Assembly: GCA_024500155.1 (NCBI GenBank)
Contig: CM044872.1
Coordinates: 54,379,460-54,443,459, forward strand
Direction: 5' to 3'
Origin: Chenopodium formosanum
Taxonomy: Eukaryota; Streptophyta; Magnoliopsida; Caryophyllales; Amaranthaceae
DNA: 64,000 nucleotides
Shown here: positions 35,661-46,858 of the stretch, one piece after another
Numbering within the stretch: the stretch's first letter is position 1
Layout: the number at the start of each line of letters is the position of its first letter
Made by a program: the position numbers and the translations under genes
Notes under the pieces: generated by a model
The model's input: the letters and a program-made list of their open reading frames with translations, nothing else
Told to the model about the DNA's origin: nothing
The model's database searches: none

Positions 35661-35742
35661 GTCGATATGTCCGAGTGGTTAAGGAGACAGACTTGAAATC
35701 TGTTGGGCTTCGCCCGCGCAGGTTCGAACCCTGCTGTCGACG
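35661..35742 (+). tRNA. tRNA-Ser (anticodon UGA)
   Basis: 82 nt. The acceptor stem GTCGATA pairs with TGTCGAC (one T-G pair), discriminator G. The D arm contains the A box (GAGTGGTTAAGGAG), the anticodon loop is CTTGAAA with UGA, there is a long variable arm (TGGGCTTCGCCC) typical of class II tRNA-Ser, and the B box and T loop are GGTTCGAACCC. CCA is not encoded. CAA upstream and the T5 after the gene fit Pol III initiation and termination. It decodes UCA and, by wobble, other UCN codons. Confidence 0.97.
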
Positions 35743-35747
35743 TTTTT
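35743..35747 (+). terminator. Pol III terminator of tRNA-Ser
   Basis: Five T residues directly after the last tRNA base. Confidence 0.85.
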
Positions 35748-35912
35748 AAATTTTTTGTTTCATCAAAACGTCACCGTTTTGCCACTTGATCCAACCTCTA
35801 AAACCCTGCTCTTTTTTTCATTCCCTTCACAACATTCTCCTCATAAATCACAAACCCCATCACCGCCGCCGCAACAACCACCAGAATCTCCGCCGCAAAA
35901 TCTAGAGAGAAA

Positions 35913-38900
35913 ATGGAGCAAGGTGATCAAGTAGCAAGAGCATTCGTAGAACACTACTACTCAACATTTGACACAAATCGTGCAGCTTTAAGCAGTTTAT
36001 ACCAAGAAAGCTCAATGTTAACTTTTGAAGGTCAAAAATTTCAAGGTGCTCAAAATATTGTTGGTAAACTTACAAGTTTACCCTTTGAGCAGTGTAAACA
36101 TTCTATCACTACTACTGATTGCCAGCCTTCTAGCTCAAATGGTACACTTCTTGTTTTTGTTAGTGGTAATCTTCAGCTTGCTGGTGAACAGCACCTTCTC
36201 AAGTTTAGTCAGGTAAATTTTTTATTCTTACTCTTTTCTCTTTATTTTGTTGATGGGTTTTTAGGATTTGGATTATTTGTGTTGTTAGTTGATGTAAATT
36301 ATGTTTTAGGGTTGGTATCGAGTGCCAAAGGACAGTGACGTAGACGAGATTTAATCCGGGTTGATTTGATTCTAGGGTCCCTTTCAATACTTTACTTTGT
36401 TAGGTATCAACCCGGGGTATATATCTTTATATGCTAATTGACATTAACTTCTATTATCAAATGAGCTTGTAATTTTGTTATTTTTTTGGGGTCATTTTTA
36501 TGTGGATTGATATTGGTTAAATTTTGGAGCTTTCTTTTGATTGTTTTTTAACCTAATTTTACTGGGGTTGGTTTGTTAATTTGGAGAAATTTTGTTGTTA
36601 TTGGATAAATAGGCGTTACTCTTCAAAAATTTTCAGCAATGCACCCATTTTGATTGCAATTTGCAAATAAGTGGAAGATTCATGCTCTTTATACTCGGAG
36701 TGCATTTGGTGTGGTTGAAGGAAAGGAAGTGGAATGAGATAATTAAAGGGTAATGACTAATGATATTCATTGCTTTTATGGGTTCTTTGGTTTTACCATG
36801 GAATGGGATTGAATGAGAGAAGGAAAGAGTAATGATAAATTGATAACCATTGCTGATTTGCTTCTATGGATTGTTTGGTTTTCCAATGGAATCAAACCGA
36901 ATGAGACTTTGAAATTACCCTTATTTTTACTTTAAATGGCAATTGATTAGTATTTGGGATGGAGAAAGATGGCTATTACAGAAATTTAAAGTGATGTTGG
37001 TGATTAGTGGAAAATGAAAGTGATGTTGGTAATTAATAAGCCTACTGGGGGGTTGAATGAGAGCATCGTGTTGAGTTGTTGACAATGGCATTATATAGAG
37101 ACCATTCAAAGATACACATAAATATACTTGTATTTGGTTTGAAATATTTTTTGAGTAAAAGTTGGGAGAGCTATAAAACTTTCTAAGAATAGAATTAGCA
37201 TGTTTTCCTTGGCTCTAGCAGCCAGCTCAGCATCACTCAACCATACCTATTCCTTACAGCTTCGCTTAGTCAAGCAGAGCAGTAATAATAGTAGTGGTGG
37301 ATTGCCATGATGCTTTTGCTAGGAAAAGTATATTTCTCATTTATAGGATTTTATACTTGAAAGTATATGATATTCTCGTAATTGGTTATAAAGTGATGGT
37401 TGTATGTTGAGGTGATGATATTTGATGTTTTCAGGTGGGATTTAGTTTAAGTTGAATAAGACTTCGTCTAATCTGAGTTGCAATATATTATATTTCGAAT
37501 GAGTTTGTCAAGATAGTTCTGTATATTTGTACCAATGAACCTAACAAGCAAGTCCCTTTTTTTTTCATTTAGTTGATTGGAATAAAAGATAGTAAAGGCA
37601 TTATAGTCATGCCATCCAGAACAATAGTGTATATCTAGCTTTTAAACAAAAAATTCCAAGTTCTAGCCACAAATGTGATTTTCCCTTAGTGTGTTATCAG
37701 AGAAAGTAGGAAGTGCGCATTCCTTCTCATTACTCTACTTCGCCTCCTGTGCTGTTTCTCGAATGCTCAAAGAGATCTTGCAAGATTTACATTTGTGTGT
37801 ACTGTGTATAATTGGACAAAGTATATGTTAGGGATTCTTGTACTGTTAACAAACAAGCCTTGGTTTGTTGAGTAAAGTCATGTACTAAATAAATGTATTC
37901 TCTATATGATTTTATTTAAGATAGCTTGCAGCTCTTTACCAATATTTAGGTCAAGATTGTAGCTTTCTTGAACTTGATTAAGTAAAAGAAATTCAAAATT
38001 TCCAGTCATGGATATTAAAGTATATAGACCAATAGGAGCCACCATGATTTGGAATTTTGGTAGTCATTGGGTTTTGTTTTTTCATATGACTTTTTGCTTA
38101 AAAGTACATTGTACACCAACCCTCTGAAGTTTTGCACTGCAATAATACATCCTCAGCACGTAATTAGCAAATTCTCTAACATTCTTGTAGTCTAACTACC
38201 TTACTCCCAAGCAGCATCAGTTATCCACACCTATTAATTCCAGCTTCTCTTAACTGAATAACTGAGTAATCAGTAATTATAGTGCAAAATTGACGGAATT
38301 GATAGTGTGGTTGGTTATCATGCTAAAAATTCTTGCCTTTGTTAAGAGGATTATCTGACATATGATGTGAGATTCTAAACTTATGCTTGAATATGACTAT
38401 TTATTGATGCTTGTTTGCATGATTAGGGTATTTGATGGTGCTATTAGGTTGAGTTTAGCTTAGATTGAACTGAACTAAGTGTTATCTAGGCTGCAACTTG
38501 CAAGATATATGAGTTATTTAATATAGTTCTGTACCGATTGATTTAGCAAGCAAGCTATAATTTGTTGAATATACCATCGTAGTGCATAACAATTTATTAA
38601 GATAGGTCTTTACTGATATGGCAATATGTAGGCCTAGCTTGCAACATGTTTGCAATTAGATGATGGAAAAGAAAAGTATCTAGTCATAAAAGCTTAAAAG
38701 TTAAAAGTAATACATAATACACCAATAAAGGAGAAATTGTGATTTGGCAGCCATTGGGTTTTATTTTCCATGACATATTGCTTAGCTTGCTCTGCTCCAT
38801 GTTGATCCTGCCCTTATCTAATCGCGTTTCTTGGTGAGTGCAGATGTTCCATTTGATGCCAACCCCTCAGGGAAGCTTCTATGTGCAGAGTGACATATTC

Positions 38901-38918
38901 CGGCTTAACTATGCTTGA
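35913..38918 (+). CDS. NTF2: Nuclear transport factor 2 (NTF2)
   Basis: Small dimeric carrier that returns RanGDP to the nucleus by binding Ran and FxFG nucleoporins. Exon 1 35913-36212 (MEQGDQVARAFVEHYYSTFD to LKFSQ) and exon 2 38844-38918 (MFHLMPTPQGSFYVQSDIFRLNYA) join in phase 0 with GT/AG borders: 124 aa, the normal NTF2 length. The single NTF2 domain covers almost everything; SLYQESSMLTFEGQKFQGAQNIVGKL and the C-terminal SDIFRLNYA are characteristic. The 2.6-kb intron contains an old internal duplication. The start codon lies only 170 bp after the tRNA-Ser gene, so the NTF2 promoter or leader must overlap or abut it; an AAACCCTG telo-box-like word lies at about 35801. Confidence 0.95.
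37410..38790 (+). repeat. Diverged direct duplication inside the NTF2 intron
   Basis: Two related blocks, about 37410-38100 and 38410-38790, share in order a GTTGAGT/TTTAGCTTAGATTGAA-like start, TATAGTTCTGTA, AACAAGCAAG/TAGCAAGCAAG, TTTGTTGA, and a late block with GATTTGG, CATTGGGTTTT and TGACTTTTTGCTTA/TGACATATTGCTTAG. The second is shorter. It could be a diverged transposon pair or a local duplication; no coding capacity. Confidence 0.5.
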
Positions 38919-40149
38919 AATTACATTATCACTATAAATTTCCGATAAAAAACACGAAAGAGGTTTTGTAGTGTTCAGCTACCAGATCAAAGTTGCTCTT
39001 GTATTCTGTTGCTTGAGAGTAATGGTTAGTCCACAAACATGAATGGAATTGTAACATTACGGATTACTAGTCGAATTTGTTTTGATCATATTTTGGATTT
39101 TCCTATGAAGTTTTTGGACACGCTTTCATATGATTGTATCCTTAATTGCATTTAGTCCCTCTGAAAATATTAATGTTTGTCCTTTCCTGCTGATACCATT
39201 GTTGAGCTTGAGCTATATATTTTGTTTGCCTTATGTTACCAATGAGACAGAACTCACATGTTCTTTTTTTTTTTTTGAGACAAGAGCTCACATGTTCATT
39301 AGGTTACTTAATCACATTAAAGTACATTTTACCCCTGTTTAGTTTCATGTTACTATTGACCTCATGTGATCACCAACTTATGTTAACCCAATTGAATATC
39401 TTGATTAGTACAAATATATTAATATGGTGGGTTAATTAATATGGAGACAACACACTAATGTCCAAGATTCATCACGTGAAGGCCCACTTTTAATGCAAAA
39501 TTTTTGTTGCTCATATTCCACATTTTGGAGTATTTTCCTAGCTAATTGTGTTAAAAGGTTTTACTTTTTATTTGATTTTAATATTTTTAAAATCAAGAAT
39601 ATGTCTATTGAATTGTAATGTAAAACGTCAAAAGCTAATTCTTTTGTTCTATTTTAATTGTGATACTTATCTGTTTTGGATGTACTTGTAAAAAATTGTT
39701 ACTAATTTTTGTTTCTAAATGATACTATAAATCTATCTCTTGCTTCCTTATAAAATTCCCCTGCTTTCAACCTCTCTTCTCAATTGAGCATCCTAATATT
39801 TCATGCCCCTGCCTTAAAATGTTATTTCCATTTTGACTTTTGGTGATACGATCACTATTAGAGTATGAACAACATTTAGAGACGGAGGGAGTAATATGTT
39901 TTTGTTGTCCAACTTTTCCACTTTGCCAACTTGCTATAAAAGAAGAACTTAGAGGGCTTATCAAGACTTAAAGGCGCATAATCGAGCTTAGATTGTACTG
40001 TATAAATTAGGAGCTTGTAGACTAAATATATACTATAAGTGATCGATCGCAATAGCTTGATTCTGTCGTCATCTCAACTTTAATTTTCTTTTGCAGAATA
40101 CACTTTTCTTCATGAGCACTCCTTTCATTTTGTCTCAGTCCTCCACCTT
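38919..40149. other. Intergenic, no gene seen
   Basis: NTF2 3' UTR, then AT-rich spacer. A Stowaway-like right end (GACGGAGGGAGTA) lies at about 39881-39893 without a visible left end. Confidence 0.5.
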
Positions 40150-40156
40150 TTATATA
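40150..40156 (+). promoter_or_regulatory. Probable TATA box of the DUF3339 gene at 40244
   Basis: TATATAA stands about 94 bp before the ATG, a normal spacing for a short 5' UTR. Confidence 0.5.
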
Positions 40157-40243
40157 ACCAAACAAACGCAAATATGACTTCATTATACACTGCTTCATTA
40201 AAAAGAAAGTGAAAGGTAAGATCATTAAACAAAGAGAAGCAGA

Positions 40244-40453
40244 ATGGGTGATTGGGGGCCAGTTTTCGTGGCGGTGGTGTTGTTCATATTACTAACACCA
40301 GGGCTTCTTGTACAGATTCCCGGTCGCAGCAGGGTGGTTGAGTTCAGTAGCTTCAACACGAGCGGTCCATCCATACTGGTTCATTCGCTCATCTTTTTCA
40401 CTTTGATCAGCATCTTATTGTTGGCTGCTGGTGTTCATGTCTACATTGGCTAA
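40244..40453 (+). CDS. DUF3339 small membrane protein 1
   Basis: 69 aa, single exon. The plant-specific DUF3339 family has no assigned biochemical role that I know of. The layout is typical: MGDWGPV start, first hydrophobic helix (VFVAVVLFILLTPGLLVQIPG), a short polar loop (RSRVVEFSSFNTSGPSI), second helix (LVHSLIFFTLISILLLAAGV), ending HVYIG. The two helices predict a hairpin in a membrane. First of four family members within 7 kb, the others at 41789, 43182 (minus) and 46859. Confidence 0.9.
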   Translation: MGDWGPVFVAVVLFILLTPGLLVQIPGRSRVVEFSSFNTSGPSILVHSLIFFTLISILLLAAGVHVYIG

Positions 40454-41788
40454 CAAGGAGGATTGCCTTGTAAGCTCTGTATGACACTGATCATAATTTA
40501 TGTGAGTTTCTTGTATAAAAATATTTGATGATGGAACATAATTTATGATCCTGATTAGTTGTACAAGGTAAAATTTTCCTTGGTACCGGAATTTTTTTCT
40601 CTGTTTATTTTATTTTTATTTTTTTTTTTAAAAAATCTCCTATAAATTTTGTCATTTCTTGCCTCCAACCAACTAATTGGTGGACTAGATTTGTGTTTGT
40701 TTTTTTCAAACATCAGCAAGATTTGTGTTTGTTGATGTGATGTAGAGTTTCATAATTTATCACTCAATACAATTCTTATTTTACAGAGGAAATTCTACAA
40801 TTCCTATATGTCAATGTGTGCATGTTATCTTGGGGGTTTCAGTGAAGCAGGGAAAATGCTACCTAAAACTTAGCTGTCCAAATAAGTCCAATATAGTATG
40901 TTACTTTTTTTCTCATTGGCTTATTGTTATTGTTTAACATTTTTATTAGGCAAAGTAACAACGGGAAAAGAAAATTCATAGGAACAAAAGTTGTGTATCA
41001 TTCACTCCGTATGCTTGACAATTTATGGTTATGAAGGCAAACTTAAAGGTACAAACCTAATAGGAAACTCAAACAAGCTTACAAGGATCGATAGAGGGGG
41101 TTATTTTGATACCATAATATGCCATTCATAGAATACAATGGATTTATGACTATTGTTGTAGAATCTAGGGCTTTGGTAGTAGGTTGCTCTCCTTGCCGGC
41201 ATGGCTAGTGTTATAAATCGCACATTTATGATTAATATTAGATTAGAATCTTTTCGTTTATAAACGTAACCTTATTTCTTCATTGCAATAACTTCTCTTC
41301 GTCAAAATAATTTCATTTGATCCGTTGTAACCACAATTGTTCAATTAATTGTTTACATGTAAAGCAGTCACATCATCAACTAATGGTGTGACTGTCAACT
41401 TTCCACATATTGGAATATTTGCGCATGTAATATCTTACTTGAAATATTACAAAGAAGAAACATTGGGAATGATTTAAATCATTTGATTATAACAAAATAT
41501 ATTGAATCTTTCCTATAATAAGTTTACAAAAATGTATTTTGGCAGAAATTTAAATTTTTTTAACCAGGAACTCAGGAAGTAACCAAAATATACGTCATGC
41601 TTTCCATATCTTAGCTCAAGTCATTTTTACTATAATAAGATAATGACCATAATTGTCCAATTATAACGGGAAAGCATGCTTGTTGCTTCATATATTGATA
41701 TACTACGTATATTTACAAAGTATATGCTTAACATCACGTTTAAGTTTTACTCTTATAAATCCATCAAAGTTCCTATTTTCACGTTCTT
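40454..41788. other. Intergenic, no gene seen
   Basis: AT-rich spacer between two DUF3339 genes. Holds the first gene's 3' UTR, and a TATA-like TTATAAAT about 35 bp before the next ATG. Confidence 0.5.
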
Positions 41789-42013
41789 ATGGAGATACAT
41801 CTGAGTCATACGTTCTTAACTATAATAATAGCAATTCTTCTGTTCATGCTGTTGTTGCCTGGCGCAGTGGCTCAGATACCCGGAGAAGCAAAGTGGGTCG
41901 AATTCTGCAACGTTAAAATAAGCGGGAAGTCGATTTTCTTTCATGGATTTCTCTACTTCCTCATCAGTCTCTTCATTCGTAGTCCCACGCGTCATCAATT
42001 TGTAGCCTGCTAA
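41789..42013 (+). CDS. DUF3339 small membrane protein 2 (divergent)
   Basis: 74 aa, single exon. First helix (LTIIIAILLFMLLLPGAVAQIPG), loop with WVEFCNVKISGKSI and second helix start (FFHGFLYFLISLFI) fit DUF3339. The N-terminus (MEIHLSHT) lacks the usual M-x-DWxP motif, and the C-terminus (RSPTRHQFVAC) replaces the usual H-I/V-H-I/L-Y end, as if a frameshift had swapped the last residues. It may be a diverged paralogue or a decaying copy. Confidence 0.6.
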   Translation: MEIHLSHTFLTIIIAILLFMLLLPGAVAQIPGEAKWVEFCNVKISGKSIFFHGFLYFLISLFIRSPTRHQFVAC

Positions 42014-42223
42014 AAATCAATATGCAGGCTCTTAGAACATCCAGTTATCTTCTCTTAAATTAAGATGTTATTGTTGGTCTTACAACAGGGATTAAGTATA
42101 TATGTTGTTCATATTGATAGTTAATTTAAGTCTAGTACAAATTCAGATATTATTCAATTTCACAGATGAAATATAATTCAAGTTGTTAAGTTTTAAGGAA
42201 GAACTTCATTTACACAGTTTAAC

Positions 42224-42386
42224 TAAGGGCCTGTTCTGATTGACTGAACTGAGTTGAAATGAACTGAACCGAACTTATTGGAGCTGAATTGAATTGAATT
42301 GAATTGAATTGAACTGAATATTTTATGAGAGAAGGAAATTAAGAAATGAACTGAACTGGAAATAATCTGAAGAGAAAAGGCCCTAA
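42224..42386 (+). mobile_element. Tourist-like MITE, GAACTGAA-rich family, best copy
   Basis: Element 42227-42383 (157 bp) starts GGGCCTGTTCTGATT, ends AGAGAAAAGGCCC and is flanked by TAA on both sides, matching PIF/Harbinger (Tourist) ends and 3-bp TWA target duplication. The interior is GAATTGAATTGAACTG-type tandem words around TATTTTATGAGAGAA. Related copies at 13745, 14882 and 61617. Confidence 0.8.
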
Positions 42387-43181
42387 GCATCACTATAGGT
42401 ACTTCTACTAGTTCAAAATTATAGGCCACATTCATTATTAATACGGAGTAATTTCAGTAATAGTTGTAAATCAACATATGGGTATTACTGTATACATACG
42501 AAAATTTCTTAAGAAAATGAAAATCAAATGCTACCAATGTTTGGTCAAATAAGTCAAATGTGGCCTTTTTGTTAAAACCCCCAAAAAAAACCTAGAAAAT
42601 TGTATGTTAAACAGCTCAACGGTTCATACTTTACATACCATTATAGTACTAAGTTATTGGCCAAAGTAATTAACCTGAGTACTTCAAAATAACTGGCCAA
42701 GTCCGCATATTCGAGGCGAGAGGCCAAGATTCATGGGTAGCGGGCCTCTATCTTACCAAAAAATAGGGCAGTGGCAATTTAAAAAAAACCAATGACATAT
42801 ATTCATTTAATTGCACACCAAAATTGATAAATATATGAATTAAAATAATTGGTAGTTTAAATTATACTACACCCTGAAATGAGTGGAATCCCTCGTCCCT
42901 GATAATTTCAGAGACAGGGATACTCCTTAATGCAGAACAAACTTGATAATTTGTGAGAAAAACATTCTACTACAAGAAAAAAAAAATCTCAAATTCCTAA
43001 AGAAACTTGCAGAATAGTACAGCATCAATTTGTTCTCTTATTTATGCTGAAGCAGAGCTGAAACAGAAATGCAATCTGAATTCAACAAAATTAAGGAAGA
43101 TAAAAATTGCCTCCCCTCCCTTCAGATGTAGTACTGAAAGCTAAGCAGCTTCTCTTCAGAAAAAAATACTCTTGCAGCCTC
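42387..43181. other. Intergenic, no gene seen
   Basis: AT-rich spacer including the likely 3' UTR of the minus-strand DUF3339 gene. One TACGGAGTA motif at 42442-42450. Confidence 0.5.
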
Positions 43182-43388
43182 TTAGACGTAGAGATGGATA
43201 TCAAGAAAAACAAGGAATAACATAACGAGCAAACCGTAGATAACAGCATGGAAAAGAATGGATGCTGCACTGGTCTTCATGTTCATAAAACTTACTGGTT
43301 GTTGCTTTCCCGGTATTTGAAGAATCAAACCTGGTTGGAGGAATGCAAACAGGGCTGTAGCTATGAGCGGTGAAGCCCAATCGTTCAT
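43182..43388 (-). CDS. DUF3339 small membrane protein 3
   Basis: 68 aa, single exon, opposite strand to its three relatives. MNDWASP start (M-x-DW motif), first helix (LIATALFAFLQPGLILQIPG), loop KQQPVSFMNMKTSAASI, second helix (LFHAVIYGLLVMLFLVFLDI) and the usual end HLYV. All family landmarks are kept, so it is likely functional. The role is unknown. Confidence 0.88.
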   Translation of the reverse strand: MNDWASPLIATALFAFLQPGLILQIPGKQQPVSFMNMKTSAASILFHAVIYGLLVMLFLVFLDIHLYV

Positions 43389-44805
43389 TTTTCCTATAAC
43401 TAAAACGAAAATCTATCTGTAATAAATGTGCACTGATGAATACTTTGTGGAGATGAGAGATAAGTGATATGGGCAAAGGCAGAGAAAAAAGGCAAAGCCA
43501 GGAAATGAGAATGTAAAGCAGGGGGTCAGACCAAAATTATTATGCAAGTGCACTAAGATATGAAAGAGAATAGGATACCCATAAAGCTAAATAATTGAAG
43601 AATCAATAACCCAACTTTCCCTCTTTAATATTATCTCATGACTTTAATTTGCCTAGATAAGGTAGCATTTTAGGAGTCAAGCTCACATGGACCTTTGAAG
43701 GGTGTATCTTTTTTTTTGAAGGGTGTATCTAGTTGTGCTTTCAGTTGATAGCTGCCCGTTGTCCCTATTTATGGATTTCTTTTGAGAGCTAAAATAATCT
43801 CGATCACCTACCAATTACATGGGCTAATATGAGTTGCTAATATAGTTTAGTGGTCGGGAGGGACAGGGGACCCTACAGCAGATAAAATTTATTCTACTTG
43901 GTTAAAATATACAGGCATGCCCATTCCACTTAGCAAGAGTCAAATGGAGGCCTTTCCAGTCACTAGAAAGTAGCAAACAGGAATATCTAGAATTCTCTGT
44001 TGAGTAATTGATGTTTAAGGACTAAGAAAAAAAAAAATCTTTAAGCTTGCGCAATATAATCTTTTTAGCGGAAAGCTAGACATTTTATATCCTCTTATTT
44101 GTCTGAATTGGAGACGTGCATCATCGATGTTTCAATGTAAGACTCCTAGGGCACAGTATTTGCTGTCAAACTGAATTGGTGGGGATTTGAGAAAAATTGA
44201 TCAATGGGACCCAATCATCATGAAATAGAGGGAAAATACTACTGCTAATTAAGATTTTTACTCGAACATCAATATATTAATCTGTCTCTTATTTGTATAC
44301 TTGGACCCTTCATGTATCAAGATCAAGATAGATAGTTATTCTTCCTGACTTTAGACTACTACAACTCAATAGCTTCCCTAGTCACAAAGCCCAATCCAGT
44401 TGTTCATAAAGTCATCCATTCATCCATTCCGTTGAAATTCATACAAGTACTACATATGATTTCTGTATTTCATTAAAATTAAATTATATTTGCAGCAAGA
44501 GAATTTGAGAACAAGAAAAAGAAAAAGGAAAGAAAATGCATATACCCCATGTTCACTCCAAAGCCTGGTTTCCATCATTGATATTGGGATATTGGCCTTG
44601 GATGGTTGCAGCCACCAGAAATTTGTACCTGTACACTATTTTTTTGACTTAGAATTGACACCTAAAAGTTCCACAACCCAATAGCTTGCAGCTTGAACTC
44701 ATTTGGAAATTACCAGCACGGTCAATCATGGTACGCACAGAAGGCATATCAACCAAGTGATCCAACAAGCCAATGAAACACTAAGTACTCTAAAAATCAT
44801 ACGAC
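43389..44805. other. Intergenic, no gene seen
   Basis: Promoter side of DUF3339 gene 3 on the left, 3' flank of the PPR gene on the right. No coding signal. Confidence 0.5.
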
Positions 44806-46092
44806 TCATCTAGGTAAGCTAGCATAAAGGCTTTCCTCAAACATCTCAGTTTCAGTCATCTGTACAAAGCTTTGACCTTCGTCTGAAATGGTCTCGACAT
44901 TATCCTTTGCACGACTCCACAGCTCAAACATACAAACATAATGTTCTAATATAGGCACAATACCACACTCTTCAATCATGAATTTAAAGTAATTTATACC
45001 TTCATCCACTCTCTGTGTTTGAAGACAAGCACTCAATACCCCAACAAATGTGATTGCATCAGGCATTACCTTTTCCTCAATCATCTCCTCAAAAAGTCCC
45101 AATGCCACATCCCCACACCCATGTACACCCAAGCTCGAAATCATCGAGTTCCAAGTAGCCAAGCTCCTTCTTTCCATCATATGAAACACTTTTATTGCCT
45201 CTTCTAAGCTACCACATTTACTATACATGTCAAGGAGGGCAGTTCCAAGGTATACATCCAATTTAAACCCATTACTCAAAGCATATTCATGGACCCAAGC
45301 CCCTAAACTAAGACTCCCCAGCTCTGTACAAGCTCTCAGCAAACTAACAAGAGTAAACTCATTAGGTTTCACTCCTTCAACCTGCATTTGAGAGAACAAC
45401 TCAAATGCCTCTTGAGGCCTCCCATTCGACACATACCCATTAATCATAGCAGTCCAAGAAACCACATTTCTCACAGGCATTTGATCAAACAATTCCCTAG
45501 CACAATCCAACTCCCCAAATCCAACCAAACCCGAAACCAGCGTAGTCCAAGACACAACATTTTTTACAGGAATTTCGTCGAACACCTTGCGTGCACTCTC
45601 TAAACTCCCACATTTCAAGTACATATCCAAAAGGGTATTCTTAACAAACAAATCTTTACAATAAAACCCAGATTTAATAACAGAAGCATGAACCTCCTTA
45701 CCCTTTTCAACAGCCGAAGAAGCAGCGCAAGCTTTGATGACAAAAGGGAAGGTGAATTTATCAGGTGGTACCCCAGCACATATCATAAGATTGTACAAAA
45801 TGAGAGACTTTGAAGAAGAAGAGTTGATTGTATGAGCTCTGATGATGAGATTCCAGGAAAAGGTTGAAGGAGATTGAATTCGATGGAAGATTGAAGAAGC
45901 GTAGTTGAGATTGCCAAAGGAAGAATAAAGGCGGAGTAATTGGGCGGCAAGAATGGGGTTGGTAGATAGATTTGAACGGATGATTTTGGCATGGATTTGA
46001 GTAAGATGTTGTGAGTTGGTGCAGTTTTGAAGGAGAGGTTGGAAATTTGGAGGAGAGAGAAAATCGGGAGGGAAGGAGAAGCATAAGGCCAT
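44806..46092 (-). CDS. Pentatricopeptide repeat protein (PLS class), At3g26630-like
   Basis: 428 aa, intronless, like most plant PPR genes. Binds organellar RNA; target and editing or processing role unknown. The N-terminus (MALCFSFPPDFLSPPN) could be a plastid transit peptide. Repeats follow: NYASSIFHRIQSPSTFSWNLII, DLFVKNTLLDMYLKCGSLESA, KNVVSWTTLVSGL, RNVVSWTAMINGYVSNGRPQEA, GVKPNEFTLVSLLRA, DVYLGTALLDMYSKCGSLEEA, RSLATWNSMISSLGVHG and VMPDAITFVGVLSAC. It ends EHYVCMFELWSRAK... with an acidic tail and no E or DYW domain. This short tail resembles Arabidopsis At3g26630 (from memory), so the protein looks complete and not truncated. Confidence 0.88.
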   Translation of the reverse strand: MALCFSFPPDFLSPPNFQPLLQNCTNSQHLTQIHAKIIRSNLSTNPILAAQLLRLYSSFGNLNYASSIFHRIQSPSTFSWNLIIRAHTINSSSSKSLILYNLMICAGVPPDKFTFPFVIKACAASSAVEKGKEVHASVIKSGFYCKDLFVKNTLLDMYLKCGSLESARKVFDEIPVKNVVSWTTLVSGLVGFGELDCARELFDQMPVRNVVSWTAMINGYVSNGRPQEAFELFSQMQVEGVKPNEFTLVSLLRACTELGSLSLGAWVHEYALSNGFKLDVYLGTALLDMYSKCGSLEEAIKVFHMMERRSLATWNSMISSLGVHGCGDVALGLFEEMIEEKVMPDAITFVGVLSACLQTQRVDEGINYFKFMIEECGIVPILEHYVCMFELWSRAKDNVETISDEGQSFVQMTETEMFEESLYASLPR

Positions 46093-46858
46093 GAAAGCAG
46101 CTACTCTGAACTCGGAGGCTCAGAGCATTGCTGCAAGTGCCCGAGGGTCAAGGGGATGTGTCCGTGGCTCGTGGATGGATTAGGCGGGCCAGCTAAGTGC
46201 TTCTTCGTTCACACGTTCCTTGTGGTTACTTCAATCCAATTATCTATGTTGAACCCTGTGACTTTTAAAATTCACATTTTACTCCTAATGTAAGGAAAAT
46301 TTTACGAGTAGTGTATTTTGTAACCTTAAAGTCTAAAATGAAGGAAATTTTGTATTGAACACCCTAAAGATAAGTTGTTTTGTGAATAATTATCCGTTAT
46401 TTTTATTTTGTTTAAAACTATCTACGGAGTATAACAAAAATTCATCTAGCACTACTCAAGTACTCATAAACAGTTTCAGTTCAAATTTAACATTTATAGT
46501 GCCTATTCTTATGACTTCCCAAATTAATACCTCTAATTTGAATTTGTTTCTAAAATAAGGCGATTAAAATACCGAGATTGTCCTTTGGTGCATACCGAAT
46601 AGCGAATACGACCACTTCCAAGTTCCAAGACAATTGACGCTCACATCACACTCCTCCATTTTTCCTCCTCTCACTAATAAAAACACTACACACTTCTCAA
46701 GTCCCCTCTTTTCCACTCGCTTAATTTTCTCACTCCTTTTTCTCTCCTCCTTCACCGACTATTACAGAAAACCACCCAAAAATCCAAAAAACCCAGTAAT
46801 TTCCTTAAACAGGGTAGGTGGGCCCCGTCAAAGTAACCGGAAACCGGGAAGAGAGAGA
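46093..46858. other. Divergent promoter region between PPR gene and DUF3339 gene 4
   Basis: About 770 bp shared upstream region. Its right half (about 46630-46858) is the C/T-rich 5' leader of the DUF3339 gene. An open frame runs through it into the DUF3339 gene from 46634 but has no family resemblance. Confidence 0.5.

Noticed and set aside
41653..41916. 87-codon frame overlapping DUF3339 gene 2
   Set aside because: It is a shadow in another frame; the DUF3339 signature is in the frame starting 41789.
44806..46092. Truncated PPR pseudogene
   Set aside because: The short acidic C-terminus resembles a known family member and the frame is open from ATG to stop, so I treat it as intact.
46634..46858. 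N-terminal extension of DUF3339 gene 4
   Set aside because: The Ser/Pro-rich sequence has no family match and looks like translated 5' leader; relatives start at the M-x-DW motif.
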